From Iamia sp035765045 (lineage in GTDB: Bacteria; Actinomycetota; Acidimicrobiia; Acidimicrobiales; Iamiaceae): a stretch of 64,000 bases of DNA. The notes below the pieces were generated by a model that was not told the origin of the DNA, searched no databases, and saw only the letters and a program-made list of their open reading frames with translations. Below are positions 36,079 to 45,306 of the stretch, piece after piece. The DNA is taken from NCBI GenBank assembly GCA_035765045.1, contig DASTYI010000067.1, positions 1-64,000 of the forward strand, in the 5' to 3' direction. Position 1 is the first letter of the stretch. Each line of letters starts with the position of its first letter. Position numbers and translations under genes: made by a program.

Positions 36079-37463
36079 CGCCGAGCGCATCACCCGGGAC
36101 CGCCACCCGCGCCCTGATCGACTGGGCCGCCACCGCGACCCTCGACGACATCCCCGAGGCCACCCGTGAGCGCACCAAGGGGCTCCTGCTCAAGACGGTC
36201 GCCTCGGCGGTCATCGGGGCCCGGGAGCCCTTCGGGTCGCAGCTCTCCCGCCACGGCGCCCGCACCGCCGGGGTCGCCCAGGCCAGCGTGATCGGCGGCG
36301 GCTACCGCACCAGCGTCGAGGGCGCCGCCCTCGTCAACGGCACGTTGGCCCACCAGACCGAGTCCGAGGACTGCTACTTCACCCGCGACACGCGCGAGTC
36401 GGCGTCGACGGTGTGGATCTTCCCGGCGGTCCTCAGCGCCGCCGAGCACGCCCGTGTGCCGGGGGGCGAGGTCGTCAGCGCCTGCGTCGTCGCCTTCGAG
36501 CTGGCGTCGCGGATGCTCGAGGCCAGCCCGACCCTCGGCTCGGTGCGCGGCATCAACACCGCCAGCTGGTTCGGGGCCCCGGCGGCGGCCGCCGGGGTGG
36601 CCCGCGTCCTCGGCCTCGACGCCGACCGGCTCGGCCACGCCATGAGCATCGCCCTGTCGCAGTCGTCGGGGCTGGGCCACCAGACCGGCTACGACGCCCA
36701 CAAGCTGGAGGCCGGCCACGCCTGCCGGGCCGGGGTGCTCTCGGCCGCCCTGGCCTGGGAGGGCGCCACCGGGGCGCCCGACTTCCTCGACACCGGCCTG
36801 GCCTTCGCGCCCGTCCGGCCCGACGGCCTGCTCCGGCCCGAGCGACTGGCCCGGGGCCTGGGGTCGGCGCCGTTCTTCGTCGACCAGGTCGAGTACAAGA
36901 AGTACCCGGCCTGCGGCATGCTCCACGCCTCGGTCGACGCCCTGGTCGAGATCGTCGCCACCGAGGGCCTCGCCGCCGAGGAGGTGGCGTCGATCCGGGT
37001 CGAGGTCGACCCCATCGCCGCCGAGTACTGCGACCGGCCTCACCCGACCACGATCGACGGCGCCCGGTTCAGCTACTCCTTCGCCCTGGCCTCGGTGCTC
37101 CTCGACGGCCGCGTCGGCTACGACACCTACCGGGAGGAGGCGCTGGTCGACCCGGTCCGCTCCCGCCTCCAGGACGTGGTGACGGTCGTCGGCGACCCCG
37201 TCGACCCGCCCAAGGACAACGGGGCCCGGCTCCACATCACCCGCACCGACGGGCGGGAGATCCACCGCGAGGTCGACCGCTTCCTGGGCCACCCCAGCTC
37301 GCCGATCCCGGTGCCCACCCTGGTGGACCTCCTCGCCCGGGACCTCGAGCCGCACCTCGCCCCCGGCCCGCGGGACGAGCTGGTCGAGGTGCTGGGCGAC
37401 CTCGACCGCCAGCCCGACCTCGACCGCCTCTTCGCCCTCGTGTGCGACCCGCAGCGCCCGTGA
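36075..37463 (+). CDS. MmgE/PrpD family protein (paralogue 2)
   Basis: 462 aa. It shares with paralogue 1 the stretch ALSQSSGLGHQTGYDAHKLE, AGHACRAGV and YKKYPACGMLHASVDAL, and the N-terminal KTVASAVIGAREPFG. So the two enzymes are recent or functionally related duplicates, followed in each case by two luciferase-like genes. It overlaps the Cys-rich gene and LLM 3 by 4 nt. Confidence 0.9.
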   Translation: MTPSASPGTATRALIDWAATATLDDIPEATRERTKGLLLKTVASAVIGAREPFGSQLSRHGARTAGVAQASVIGGGYRTSVEGAALVNGTLAHQTESEDCYFTRDTRESASTVWIFPAVLSAAEHARVPGGEVVSACVVAFELASRMLEASPTLGSVRGINTASWFGAPAAAAGVARVLGLDADRLGHAMSIALSQSSGLGHQTGYDAHKLEAGHACRAGVLSAALAWEGATGAPDFLDTGLAFAPVRPDGLLRPERLARGLGSAPFFVDQVEYKKYPACGMLHASVDALVEIVATEGLAAEEVASIRVEVDPIAAEYCDRPHPTTIDGARFSYSFALASVLLDGRVGYDTYREEALVDPVRSRLQDVVTVVGDPVDPPKDNGARLHITRTDGREIHREVDRFLGHPSSPIPVPTLVDLLARDLEPHLAPGPRDELVEVLGDLDRQPDLDRLFALVCDPQRP

Positions 37464-38476
37464 GCCCGCCCGCCAGCCTGCTGCGGTTCAACCTGGCCTC
37501 GCCCGACACGGGCCCGGGGGAGCGGGCCCGCCTGGCCGCGACGATGCGCGCCATGGTCGCCGCGGCCGACGCCGCCGGGGTGGCCGAGGTGACCGTCAGC
37601 GAGCACCACGTCACCCGCAACCGATCCCTGTCGTCGCCGATCGTGGCGGCCGCCATCGCCCTGGCGTCGTCGCGTCGGGTGCCGGTCAGCATCTCGGCGC
37701 TCCTCCTGCCCCTCTACGACCCCGTCCGGGTCGCCCTCGACCTGGCCGCCCTGGAGGAGGCGTTCCCCGGGCGGCTGCGCGTCGTCGCCGCCCTCGGGTA
37801 CCGGCCCGAGGAGTACGCCCTCCACGGCCGGGACTTCGCCGCTCGCGGCGCCCTGCTCGACGCCGCCCTCGCCACCGTCCTGGCCACCTGGCGCGCCGCG
37901 CCCACCGACGACGTGGCCCCTGTCGTCCCGGCGTCGGCCCCGGCACGGTTCCTGGCCGTCGGCGGCCAGAGCTGGGCCGCCGCCCGCCGGGCCGTGCGCC
38001 ACGGCCTCCCCTTCGCCCCTCGCGCCCACCTCCCGGAGCTGGAGGCCACCTACCGGGAGCTCTGCGGGGCGGCCGGACGCCAGCCGGACTGCTGGTCGCC
38101 GGCCGCCCACTTCTTCCAGGTCCACGTGGCCGAGGATCCCGACGCCACCTGGCCCCGGGTCGCCCGGCACTACCTGGACGATGCCGCCGAGTACGCCCGC
38201 TGGCAGGGCGACGGGCCCCGCTCGCCGGTGTACAGCGCGGCGCGCGGCGCCGAGGAGCTGCGGCGCTCCGGCGCCGTCCGCGTGCTGACGCCGGCGGCGT
38301 GCCTGGACCTGGCCGCCGCCCACCCCGGCTCCACCCTCTGCCTCCACCCCCTCGCCGGCGGCATGCCCGACGACGAGGCGTGGTCCAGCGTCCAGCTGTT
38401 CCTCGACCACGTCCTCCCGGGGCTCGCCCCGGCCCCCCCGTCCCCCCTCGACCGACCCCAGGAGACCACCCCATGA
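37460..38476 (+). CDS. luciferase-like oxidoreductase (LLM 3)
   Basis: 338 aa. The TVSEHHVTRN motif near residue 45 marks the family. It aligns best with LLM 1 (PLYDPVRVALDLAALEEAFPG against the PLHNPVTVAEDYALLDVISGG region of LLM 1). The loop after the EHH motif is shorter and the C-terminal part diverges, so substrate range may differ. Overlaps MmgE 2 by 4 nt. Confidence 0.8.
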   Translation: MSPPASLLRFNLASPDTGPGERARLAATMRAMVAAADAAGVAEVTVSEHHVTRNRSLSSPIVAAAIALASSRRVPVSISALLLPLYDPVRVALDLAALEEAFPGRLRVVAALGYRPEEYALHGRDFAARGALLDAALATVLATWRAAPTDDVAPVVPASAPARFLAVGGQSWAAARRAVRHGLPFAPRAHLPELEATYRELCGAAGRQPDCWSPAAHFFQVHVAEDPDATWPRVARHYLDDAAEYARWQGDGPRSPVYSAARGAEELRRSGAVRVLTPAACLDLAAAHPGSTLCLHPLAGGMPDDEAWSSVQLFLDHVLPGLAPAPPSPLDRPQETTP

Positions 38477-39588
38477 CCCACGCAGGAGCGATCGGCCCCG
38501 GCTTCACCTTCGGCCTCAGCGGCCTGTCGGCCCACGCCGACGGCACCACCCCCGCCGACTACGGCCGGGCCCTGCGGGCCGTGGTCGACCAGGCGGTGCT
38601 GGCCGAGGAGCTCGGCCTCGACGCCGCCTGGGTGTGCGAGCACCACTTCACCGACTCGGGCTACCTGCCGGCGCCGTTCGTCGCCCTCGCCGCCCTGGGG
38701 GAGCGGACCGAGCGCATCACGCTGGGCACCGACGTGATGCTCGCCTCGATGTGGGACCCGGTCCGCTTCGCCGAGGAGGCCGCCGTCGCCGACCAGCTGA
38801 GCGGGGGCCGCCTGGTGCTCGCCCTGGGCCTGGGCTACCGGGACGTCGAGTTCGAGGGCCTCGGCCTGCACCGCCGTGACCGGGTGGCCCGCCTCACCGA
38901 GTGCGTGCGGGTGCTGCGCCAGGCCGCGACCGGGACGGTCTCGGGCGTCGGGCTGCTGGCCGAGGGGGAGGCGCTGCCCATCTCGCCCCTCCCCGCCCAG
39001 GACGGGGGGGTGCCGGTGTGGGGCGGGGGCAAGGCCGAGGGTGCGGTGCGCCGCGCCCGCCGGATCGGCGACGGCTACTTCGCCTCGCTCATGAGCCCCG
39101 CCGGGCTGGAGCGGCGCATCGGCTGGCTGCACGAGACGGGCCCGCTCGACGACCGGTTCGCCCTGGCCCAGACGACGCTGTGCTTCCTCGCGCCGACCGG
39201 GGCGTCGGACATCGCCGCCCCCGGGATGTCCCACCTCCAGGCCGAGAGCCGCCGCTGGGCGCGGGAGGGGGGCCAGGAGGTGGCCGACACGTGGCGGCCC
39301 GGCGACCCGTGGCAGGCGGCCACGCCCCGCGAGGACCTCTCCGAGGAGGAGCAGCTCACCCACGCCGTCATCGTGGGCGACCCCGACGAGTGCATCGCCC
39401 GGCTCACGCCCTACGTCGAGACGCTGGCCCGGGCGCCCGGCGCGGGGCCCCGGCACCTGTCGGCCCGCCTGACCTACCCGACCATCTCGCCCGAGGACAA
39501 CGAGCGCTCGATCCGCCTCTTCGCCACCGAGGTCGTCCCCGCCCTCCGCGCCGTCGCCGCCGCGGCCGCCCCCGCGCCGGTGGCCTGA
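38473..39588 (+). CDS. luciferase-like oxidoreductase (LLM 4)
   Basis: 371 aa. It is nearly the twin of LLM 2, with CEHHFTDSGYLPAP, GTDVMLASMWDPVRF and DVEFEGLGLHRRDRV. The pattern MmgE-LLM-LLM therefore occurs twice (23013...28621 and 36075...39588). It is the last gene of the operon before convergent genes at 39599. Confidence 0.88.
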   Translation: MTHAGAIGPGFTFGLSGLSAHADGTTPADYGRALRAVVDQAVLAEELGLDAAWVCEHHFTDSGYLPAPFVALAALGERTERITLGTDVMLASMWDPVRFAEEAAVADQLSGGRLVLALGLGYRDVEFEGLGLHRRDRVARLTECVRVLRQAATGTVSGVGLLAEGEALPISPLPAQDGGVPVWGGGKAEGAVRRARRIGDGYFASLMSPAGLERRIGWLHETGPLDDRFALAQTTLCFLAPTGASDIAAPGMSHLQAESRRWAREGGQEVADTWRPGDPWQAATPREDLSEEEQLTHAVIVGDPDECIARLTPYVETLARAPGAGPRHLSARLTYPTISPEDNERSIRLFATEVVPALRAVAAAAAPAPVA

Positions 39589-39598
39589 GCCGGGCCGG

Positions 39599-40465
39599 TC
39601 AGCGGTCCTCGACGAGGCCCATGGCCCAGGCGAAGCGGTGGCGGGCCACCCGGCCCACCGGGACCTCGCAGCCGAGGTCGTCGGCCAGCTCGAAGGCGTC
39701 GTCGAGGTCCTTGTCGCCCAGGGCGACGGCCCAGCGCAGGCGGTCGAGCTCGGCCGGGTCGACGGTGGCCGGGTCGAGCGGGCGGGCCGAGCGGCGGCCG
39801 AGCACCACGTCGTGGTTGGTCGGCAGCCCCGAGGCCCGCACGTAGCGGGCGAACAGCTCGAGGTCGACGCCGGCCGAGGCGGCCAGGTCCATGCCCTCGT
39901 GGAGGGCGCACCAGATGCCGTACTGGGCCAGGTTGCGGGCCAGCTTGGCCGCCATGCCGGCGCCGCTCGGCCCACAGCAGATCACGTCGGAGGCGTAGGC
40001 CCGCAGCACGGGCTCGGCCCGGCGGACGGCCTCGGGGTCGCCGCCGACGACGCTCACCAGGTCGCCGGCGAGGGCCCGGTCGGGCCCGCCGCTGAGCCCG
40101 GCGTCCACCAGGTCGCAGCCGGCCGACCGGCACGCCTCGGCCAGGGCGACCACCGTCGACGGGGCCACGGTGGCGTGCAGGGCGACGACGGTGCCCGGCG
40201 CGGCGTGGGCGAGCACGCCGTCGGCGCCGGTGACCACCTCGACCGATTGGGCGTCGTCGCGGACGGCGACGCACACCACGGCGGCGTCGACGGCGGTGTC
40301 GCCCGGTCCGGTGGCGGCCCGGGCGCCGAGGCCGGCGGCCCCCGCCAGGGCCTCGGGCCGGGGGTCGTAGGCCGCCACCGGGTGGCCCACGGCGAGCAGG
40401 CGCTCGACCATGGCGCTGCCCAGGTTGCCCAGCCCGATGAAGCCGACGGCGACGGGGGCGCTCAC
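39599..40465 (-). CDS. beta-hydroxyacid dehydrogenase family (NAD(P)-dependent)
   Basis: 288 aa. N-terminal Rossmann motif GFIGLGNLGSAM and the GLSGGP motif (SGG near residue 120) identify the 3-hydroxyisobutyrate dehydrogenase/tartronate semialdehyde reductase family. The catalytic Lys lies in GMAAKLARN. It likely oxidises a 3-hydroxy acid. Start GTG 40465 overlaps the P450 stop by 4 nt, so it is co-transcribed with the P450; a longer GTG start at 40471 is possible. Confidence 0.85.
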   Translation of the reverse strand: MSAPVAVGFIGLGNLGSAMVERLLAVGHPVAAYDPRPEALAGAAGLGARAATGPGDTAVDAAVVCVAVRDDAQSVEVVTGADGVLAHAAPGTVVALHATVAPSTVVALAEACRSAGCDLVDAGLSGGPDRALAGDLVSVVGGDPEAVRRAEPVLRAYASDVICCGPSGAGMAAKLARNLAQYGIWCALHEGMDLAASAGVDLELFARYVRASGLPTNHDVVLGRRSARPLDPATVDPAELDRLRWAVALGDKDLDDAFELADDLGCEVPVGRVARHRFAWAMGLVEDR

Positions 40466-41667
40466 GGCCACGCCCGGACGGTCACGTCGCGCCGGCCCCG
40501 CAGCGTGTCGGCCACCCAGCGGGAGGTGCCGACCTCCTCGATGCGCCCGAACCGCGCCAGCAGCACCTGGAGCCCGACGGCGGCCTCGATGCGGGCGAGG
40601 TGGTTGCCCACGCAGTGGTGCGCCCCGAAGCCGAAGGCGAACTGGCGATCCACCGTGCGGCGGATGTCGAGCTCGTCGGGCCGATCGTGGCGGGCGGGGT
40701 CGCGGTTGGCGGAGAACAGCGAGAGGGTCACGTAGTCACCCTGGCGCAGGGGGACGCCGTCGAGGTCGAGGTCCTCCCGGGGGATGCGGGCGACGACGAC
40801 GGCGGGCGGGTCGAGGCGCAGGAGCTCGTCGACCGCGCCCTCGGCCAGGTCCGGCTCGGCCCGCAGGGCGGCCAGCTGGTCGGGGTGGCTGAGGAGGCGC
40901 CAGACCCCGGTGCTCAGCAACGTCTGGGTGGTCTCGTGACCGGCGAAGACCAGCTGGATGGTGAGCATGATCAGCTCGCGCTGGGTGAGGCGGTCGCCCG
41001 CCTCCTCGGCCTGGATCAAGGTGGTGAGCAGGTCCTCGCCCGGGTGGGCCCGGCGATGGGCCACCACCTCGTCCACGTAGGCGGCGAAGTCGGTCGTGGC
41101 CTGGTCGGCGATCTCCTGCATCGACGTGGACGAGGCGCTCATGGCCTCGCCCAGCGTCGAGGACCAGCGCCCGACCCGCTCGGCGTCGACGTCCTCGATG
41201 CCGAGCAGCTCGCAGATGACGCGCAGGGGCAGGAGGCGGGCGAAGCGCCCGGTCAGGTCGAAGTCCTCGCCCGGCGTCACCTCGTCGCACAGGTCGTGGG
41301 CGACGCGGGTGGCCGTGTCCCGGAACCGGGCCACCGACCGGGGGGTGAAGGCCCGGCTGACGAGGGCCCGGAGCCGGGTGTGGTCCGGCGGGTCCATGTG
41401 GACCGTGGCGCTGCGGAACCAGTCGACGTACGGGCCCGGCGCCCACCCGGTCCGCTCCAGGAGCTCGGCGCTGGGCGCGCCCATGCGGGCGTCGGCCAGG
41501 GCCCGGTGGACGAGGTCGGCCCCCAGCAGCATCGTCCCCTCCGGCGTGGTGGTCCGCACCGCCCGGGTGCCCTGGCGCAGCAGCGGGCCGAGGACGGTCT
41601 CGGGCTCGGCCCAGACCTCCGGGCGCGCCGTGTCGACCGTCGGGAGGGTGGGGGCATCGCTCGTCAC
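40462..41667 (-). CDS. cytochrome P450
   Basis: 401 aa, soluble bacterial type. The oxygen-binding I-helix AGHETT (242-247), the ExxR pair ELLR (281-284) and the heme ligand loop FGFGAHHCVGNHLAR with C352 are complete. It hydroxylates an organic substrate using electrons from a ferredoxin; the only candidate redox protein nearby is the sucrase/ferredoxin-like gene at 52655. GTG start lies 6 nt after GGAGG. It is divergent from the GntR regulator at 41739. Confidence 0.93.
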   Translation of the reverse strand: MTSDAPTLPTVDTARPEVWAEPETVLGPLLRQGTRAVRTTTPEGTMLLGADLVHRALADARMGAPSAELLERTGWAPGPYVDWFRSATVHMDPPDHTRLRALVSRAFTPRSVARFRDTATRVAHDLCDEVTPGEDFDLTGRFARLLPLRVICELLGIEDVDAERVGRWSSTLGEAMSASSTSMQEIADQATTDFAAYVDEVVAHRRAHPGEDLLTTLIQAEEAGDRLTQRELIMLTIQLVFAGHETTQTLLSTGVWRLLSHPDQLAALRAEPDLAEGAVDELLRLDPPAVVVARIPREDLDLDGVPLRQGDYVTLSLFSANRDPARHDRPDELDIRRTVDRQFAFGFGAHHCVGNHLARIEAAVGLQVLLARFGRIEEVGTSRWVADTLRGRRDVTVRAWP

Positions 41668-41723
41668 TGGGCGCCTCCGAGGCGTCTCGGCCGGCTCGGG
41701 GCTCGCCGGTTAGGAGTTGTGAG

Positions 41724-41743
41724 ATTATGATGTTTTAGATGAC
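41724..41743. promoter_or_regulatory. AT-rich box and TATGAT -10 of the GntR gene
   Basis: TATGAT (41726-41731) lies 7 nt upstream of ATG 41739, so the mRNA is probably leaderless. The reverse strand of 41724-41743 reads GTCATCTAAAACATCATAAT and shares TCATCTAAWA with the boxes at 22971 and 43389. The site covers the -10 element, suggesting autoregulation by a GntR/FCD protein. Confidence 0.5.
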
Positions 41744-42569
41744 TACGTTCCCGCCGGCAACCGACAGCGGTGACTCCGACGGCGCCGTGCGGGCCCACAG
41801 CCTGGCCGAGCTGGTCGCCGCCAGCCTCCGGGAGCGCATCGTGGTCGGCGAGCTGGCCGATGGCGCGGTGCTGCCCAAGCAGGAGGACCTGCTCGTCGAG
41901 TTCGGCGTCAGCAAGCCCTCGCTGCGCGAGGCCCTGCGGATCCTCGAGGCCGAGGGGCTGGTCCAGGTGCGCCGGGGCAAGGTCGGTGGCGCCGTCGTCC
42001 GCCGGCCCCGGGTCGACAGCGCGGCGGCGATGATGGAGCAGGTCCTGCGGTCGATGGAGGTGTCGGCCACCGACGTGGTGGAGGCCCTGCGGGGCATCGA
42101 GCCGGTGTGCGCCGGCCTGTGCGCCCGCCGGGCCGATCGGTCCACCGAGGTGCTGCCCCGGCTCCGGGCCGTGCACGAGGAGGCGTGGGCCGCGGTCGGC
42201 GACCTCCGGGCCTACATCGAGCACGCCCGCCGGTTCCACGAGGCCCTGGTGGCCGGGTGCGGGAACCAGACCATGATCGTGCTGATCGGCTCGCTGGAGA
42301 CCATCTGCTCGGAGGACTCGGCGCTGTGGGTCGACCAGCGGCTGGCGCACGAGGCCCGTCACGGCCACATCGACGGGCCCATCGCCGACGTCACCTACCG
42401 CGAGCAGGGGCTGGAGGACCACGCCACCATCCTCGCCCTGATCGCCGACGGCGACGCCGAGGGGGCCGAGCGGGAGGCCCGGCGCCACGCCCTGGCCCGG
42501 GGCAGCTGGGTCGAGACGCCGCCGCAGGCCGCCCGCCGCCCGCGGTCGGGGGGGCGGGCCGATGGCTGA
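41739..42569 (+). CDS. GntR/FadR-type (FCD) transcriptional regulator 1
   Basis: 276 aa. Winged helix about residues 22-88 (GELADGAVLPKQEDLLVEFG, SKPSLREALRILEAEG); FCD effector domain about 105-245 with metal-type residues (DLRAYIEHARRFHEALV, HATILALI). The winged helix is almost the same as that of the regulator at 50990. It begins the beta-oxidation operon 41739-50931 and probably represses its own promoter. FCD regulators usually sense carboxylic acids or acyl-CoA esters. Confidence 0.92.
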   Translation: MTTFPPATDSGDSDGAVRAHSLAELVAASLRERIVVGELADGAVLPKQEDLLVEFGVSKPSLREALRILEAEGLVQVRRGKVGGAVVRRPRVDSAAAMMEQVLRSMEVSATDVVEALRGIEPVCAGLCARRADRSTEVLPRLRAVHEEAWAAVGDLRAYIEHARRFHEALVAGCGNQTMIVLIGSLETICSEDSALWVDQRLAHEARHGHIDGPIADVTYREQGLEDHATILALIADGDAEGAEREARRHALARGSWVETPPQAARRPRSGGRADG

Positions 42570-43383
42570 GGCCCCCCGGCGCCGGGTCCTCCGATCGGTG
42601 GACGCCGCCGGGGTGGCCACCGTGACCCTCGACCGCCCCGAGAAGCGCAACGCCCTCGACGACGCGCTGGTCGACGAGCTGCTCGGGGTCGTCGAGGACC
42701 TGGCCGGCGACCGGTCGGTGCGGGTCATCGTGGTGCGGGGCAACGGTCCCTCGTTCTGCGCCGGGGCCGACGCCTCGGGCGCCGGCTCGGCCCCGCCCCG
42801 GGGCGCGCTGGAGGACCGGGACCACATGCTCGAGGCCCGCTTCGGGCGCTTCGTCGCCCTCTGGGACGCGCCCCAGCCGGTGATCGCCGAGGTGCACGGC
42901 CACTGCCTCGGCATCGCCGTGGCCCTGTGCAGCTGCGCCGATCTGGTCGTGGTGGCCGACGACGCCACCATCGGCTGGCCCCTGCCCCTCGGGGGTGGCG
43001 TGATCGGCCCCGCCTTCGCCCTCCACGTGGGGATGCGCCGGGCCAAGGAGCTCAGCTTCCTGCCCGTGAGCACCCTCTCGGGTGCCGAGGCGGCGGAGAT
43101 CGGGTGGGCCAACCGGGCCGTGCCGGCCGCGTCCCTGACCGAGGAGGTCCGGTCGATGGCCGCCCAGATGGCGGCGGTGCCGGCCGGTGTGCTCCGGGTG
43201 AAGAAGGCGGCGATCAACGCCGTGTACGAGCGGCTCGGGTTCCGGGAGGCGGTCCGCGGCGGGGCAACCGCCAACGCCCTGGCCCACACCGACCCCGAGG
43301 TCGAGGCGCTCCGCGAGCTCGTCCGCCAGCACGGCATGGCCGGCGCCGGCCGGGTGCTCCGGGGCGACCCCGGGATCTCTTGA
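42562..43383 (+). CDS. enoyl-CoA hydratase/isomerase-like protein (A)
   Basis: 273 aa. The crotonase fold is clear: LDRPEKRNALDDAL, SFCAGADASG (oxyanion-hole Gly) and the AEIGWANRAV segment. The usual catalytic Glu at the FGQPE-type position is replaced: the segment reads GWPLPLGGGVIGP. A Glu at the second position (RAKELSF) is present. It may therefore act as an isomerase or a non-standard hydratase rather than a typical hydratase. Overlaps the regulator gene by 8 nt. Confidence 0.82.
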   Translation: MAEAPRRRVLRSVDAAGVATVTLDRPEKRNALDDALVDELLGVVEDLAGDRSVRVIVVRGNGPSFCAGADASGAGSAPPRGALEDRDHMLEARFGRFVALWDAPQPVIAEVHGHCLGIAVALCSCADLVVVADDATIGWPLPLGGGVIGPAFALHVGMRRAKELSFLPVSTLSGAEAAEIGWANRAVPAASLTEEVRSMAAQMAAVPAGVLRVKKAAINAVYERLGFREAVRGGATANALAHTDPEVEALRELVRQHGMAGAGRVLRGDPGIS

Positions 43384-43388
43384 TCTCT

Positions 43389-43411
43389 ATCATCTAATAG
43401 TTTATGATGAT
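43389..43411. promoter_or_regulatory. palindromic AT-rich operator with TATGAT -10
   Basis: ATCATC (43389-43394) and GATGAT (43406-43411) form an inverted repeat around TAATAGTTTAT. TATGAT at 43403-43408 is 6 nt from GTG 43415, again giving a likely leaderless start. The sequence shares TCATCTAATA with the boxes at 22971 and 41724. Confidence 0.5.
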
Positions 43412-43414
43412 GGG

Positions 43415-44110
43415 GTGACCCCGGCAGAGATCGACAGCGATGCGCTGGTCCAGGCCCGGCACCACGACGGGTGGGTCGAGGTCCACCTCGATCGGCCCGA
43501 GCGCCGCAACGCCCTGAGCCACGCCCTGGTCGACCAGCTCGTCGCCGCCCTCCAGGCCGCGGCCGACGACGGCGTGCGGGTGGCGGTCCTCTCGGCCGCC
43601 GCCCCGGTGTTCTGCGCCGGCGGCGACCGCGAGGAGGTGCACACCCGGCCGGTGGCCTCGGACCGGTTGCTCGAGCTCCTGCGGGAGACCGAGCTGTTCG
43701 TCATCGCCCGGGTCGAGGGGCCCGTGCTCGGCGCCGGGGTCGCCGTGGTGCGATCGTGCCCGGTGGCCATCGGCACCCCGGAGGCCGGCTTCTCCCTGCC
43801 CGAGGCCCGGATGGGGGTCTTCCCCGAGCCGGTGGCCTACCTGGAGGGCACGGTCTCGCGCCGCCGGGCCCTCGACGTCGCCGTGCGCTCCCGGTTCATC
43901 CCGGCGGCGGAGGCGGAGGCCGCCGGGCTGCTCACCGTCATGGTGGCGCCCGAGGAGGTCGACGACGAGGTCGCCTCCTGGGTCGCCATCCTGCGCGAGC
44001 GGCCGGAGGTGGCGGACCAGGCCCGCCTCCACTGGCGCCGCGAGGTCGACCGGGAGTGCCGGGGCCGCGCCGCCTGGCTGCGCGCCGTGGTGGCGAAGGG
44101 CCAGCGATGA
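43415..44110 (+). CDS. enoyl-CoA hydratase-like protein (B), short
   Basis: 231 aa, shorter than the usual 255-270. LDRPERRNALSHALVD, VFCAGGD and FSLPEARMGVFPE are present, so the first catalytic Glu position (SLPEA) is kept. The C-terminal helical domain is cut short, which may alter oligomerisation. The start is GTG with a -10 element only 6 nt upstream. Stop overlaps the next gene by 4 nt. Confidence 0.82.
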   Translation: MTPAEIDSDALVQARHHDGWVEVHLDRPERRNALSHALVDQLVAALQAAADDGVRVAVLSAAAPVFCAGGDREEVHTRPVASDRLLELLRETELFVIARVEGPVLGAGVAVVRSCPVAIGTPEAGFSLPEARMGVFPEPVAYLEGTVSRRRALDVAVRSRFIPAAEAEAAGLLTVMVAPEEVDDEVASWVAILRERPEVADQARLHWRREVDRECRGRAAWLRAVVAKGQR

Positions 44111-45306
44111 GGCCGCTCGCCGGCACGCGGGTCCTCGACCTCACCTCCAACGTGTCGGGTCCGTTCGTGACCATGGTGCTGGCCCGGCTGGGTGCCGAGG
44201 TGCTGAAGGTCGAGCGCCCCCCCTTCGGCGACGACGCCCGCCAGTTCCCGCCCCTCGCCGGCGGGGAGAGCCTGATCTTCGGCTGGTGCAACAGCGGGAA
44301 GCGGAGCGTGGCCCTCGACCTGGCCCGACCCGAGGGCCGCGACGTGGCCCGGCGGCTGGCCACCGGCTGCGACGTCATGATCCACAGCTTCAAGCCCGGC
44401 GTGGTCGATCGCCTCGGCGTGTCGGAGGCCGACGTCCGGGCGTGGGGCCTCGACCTCCTCTACTGCGACGTGTCGGCCTTCGGCCACGGGCCCGGGGGCC
44501 GGGAGCTGAAGGGCTACGACCCGATCGTCCAGGCGTTCGCGGGGATCATGGACATGACCGGGCACGAGGACGGTCCCCCCGCCCGCTGCGCGCCGTCGAT
44601 CATCGACCTGACCAACGGGATGTGGATGGCCATCGGGATCCTGGCCGCCCTCATGGCCCGCCGGGGCGGGGACCCGGTCGCCTCGGTGCAGTCCGCCCTG
44701 GTGGACTCGGCCCTGGCCCTGGTGCCCTGGCAGGCGACCGTGGCCCGGGAGACCGGCGAACGACCCCGGCGGCGGGGCGCCTCCCACGAGCTGGGCGCAC
44801 CCTACGACCTGTTCACCACGGCCGACCGCCCGCTCTTCCTGACCGCGGCCAACCAGAGCCTGTGGCGCAAGCTGCTGGCCGTCCTGTCGCTCGAGTCGCT
44901 GGTGGACGACCCTCGCTTCGAGACGCCCCTGAGCCGCGCCGCCCACGCCCCCGCCCTGAAGGAGGCACTGGAGGTGGCGCTGCGGACCCGTCCGGCCGAG
45001 ACCTGGCTGGCCGAGCTGACCGCCGCCGGCATCCCCGCCTCGCTCGTGCTGGGCCTGGACGAGGCGGTGCGCACCCCGGTGGCCGAGGAGCGCCAGTGGT
45101 TCGAGCAGGTCGGCGGGCAGAGCCTCGTGCGGCTCCCGCTCCTCGCCGACGGCGCCCCCCTCGACCGGCCCGACCCGGCGCCCCGCCTGGGGGAGCACAC
45201 CGTCGCCGTCCTGGAGGCGGCCGGCGTGCCGGCCGCGGACGTCGGCGCTCTCCTGGACGCCGGCGTCGCCCTGGCCGCGCCGGAGGACGGCGGGGTGGCC
45301 CCGTGA
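44107..45306 (+). CDS. CaiB/BaiF-type CoA-transferase
   Basis: 399 aa, class III CoA transferase. The N-terminus GTRVLDLTSNVSGPFVTMVL and GAEVLKVERP are typical. The catalytic Asp likely lies in PSIIDLTNGMW. It would activate a free acid by taking CoA from a CoA ester, complementing the AMP-forming ligase at 48024. Overlaps both neighbours by 4 nt. Confidence 0.9.
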   Translation: MRPLAGTRVLDLTSNVSGPFVTMVLARLGAEVLKVERPPFGDDARQFPPLAGGESLIFGWCNSGKRSVALDLARPEGRDVARRLATGCDVMIHSFKPGVVDRLGVSEADVRAWGLDLLYCDVSAFGHGPGGRELKGYDPIVQAFAGIMDMTGHEDGPPARCAPSIIDLTNGMWMAIGILAALMARRGGDPVASVQSALVDSALALVPWQATVARETGERPRRRGASHELGAPYDLFTTADRPLFLTAANQSLWRKLLAVLSLESLVDDPRFETPLSRAAHAPALKEALEVALRTRPAETWLAELTAAGIPASLVLGLDEAVRTPVAEERQWFEQVGGQSLVRLPLLADGAPLDRPDPAPRLGEHTVAVLEAAGVPAADVGALLDAGVALAAPEDGGVAP

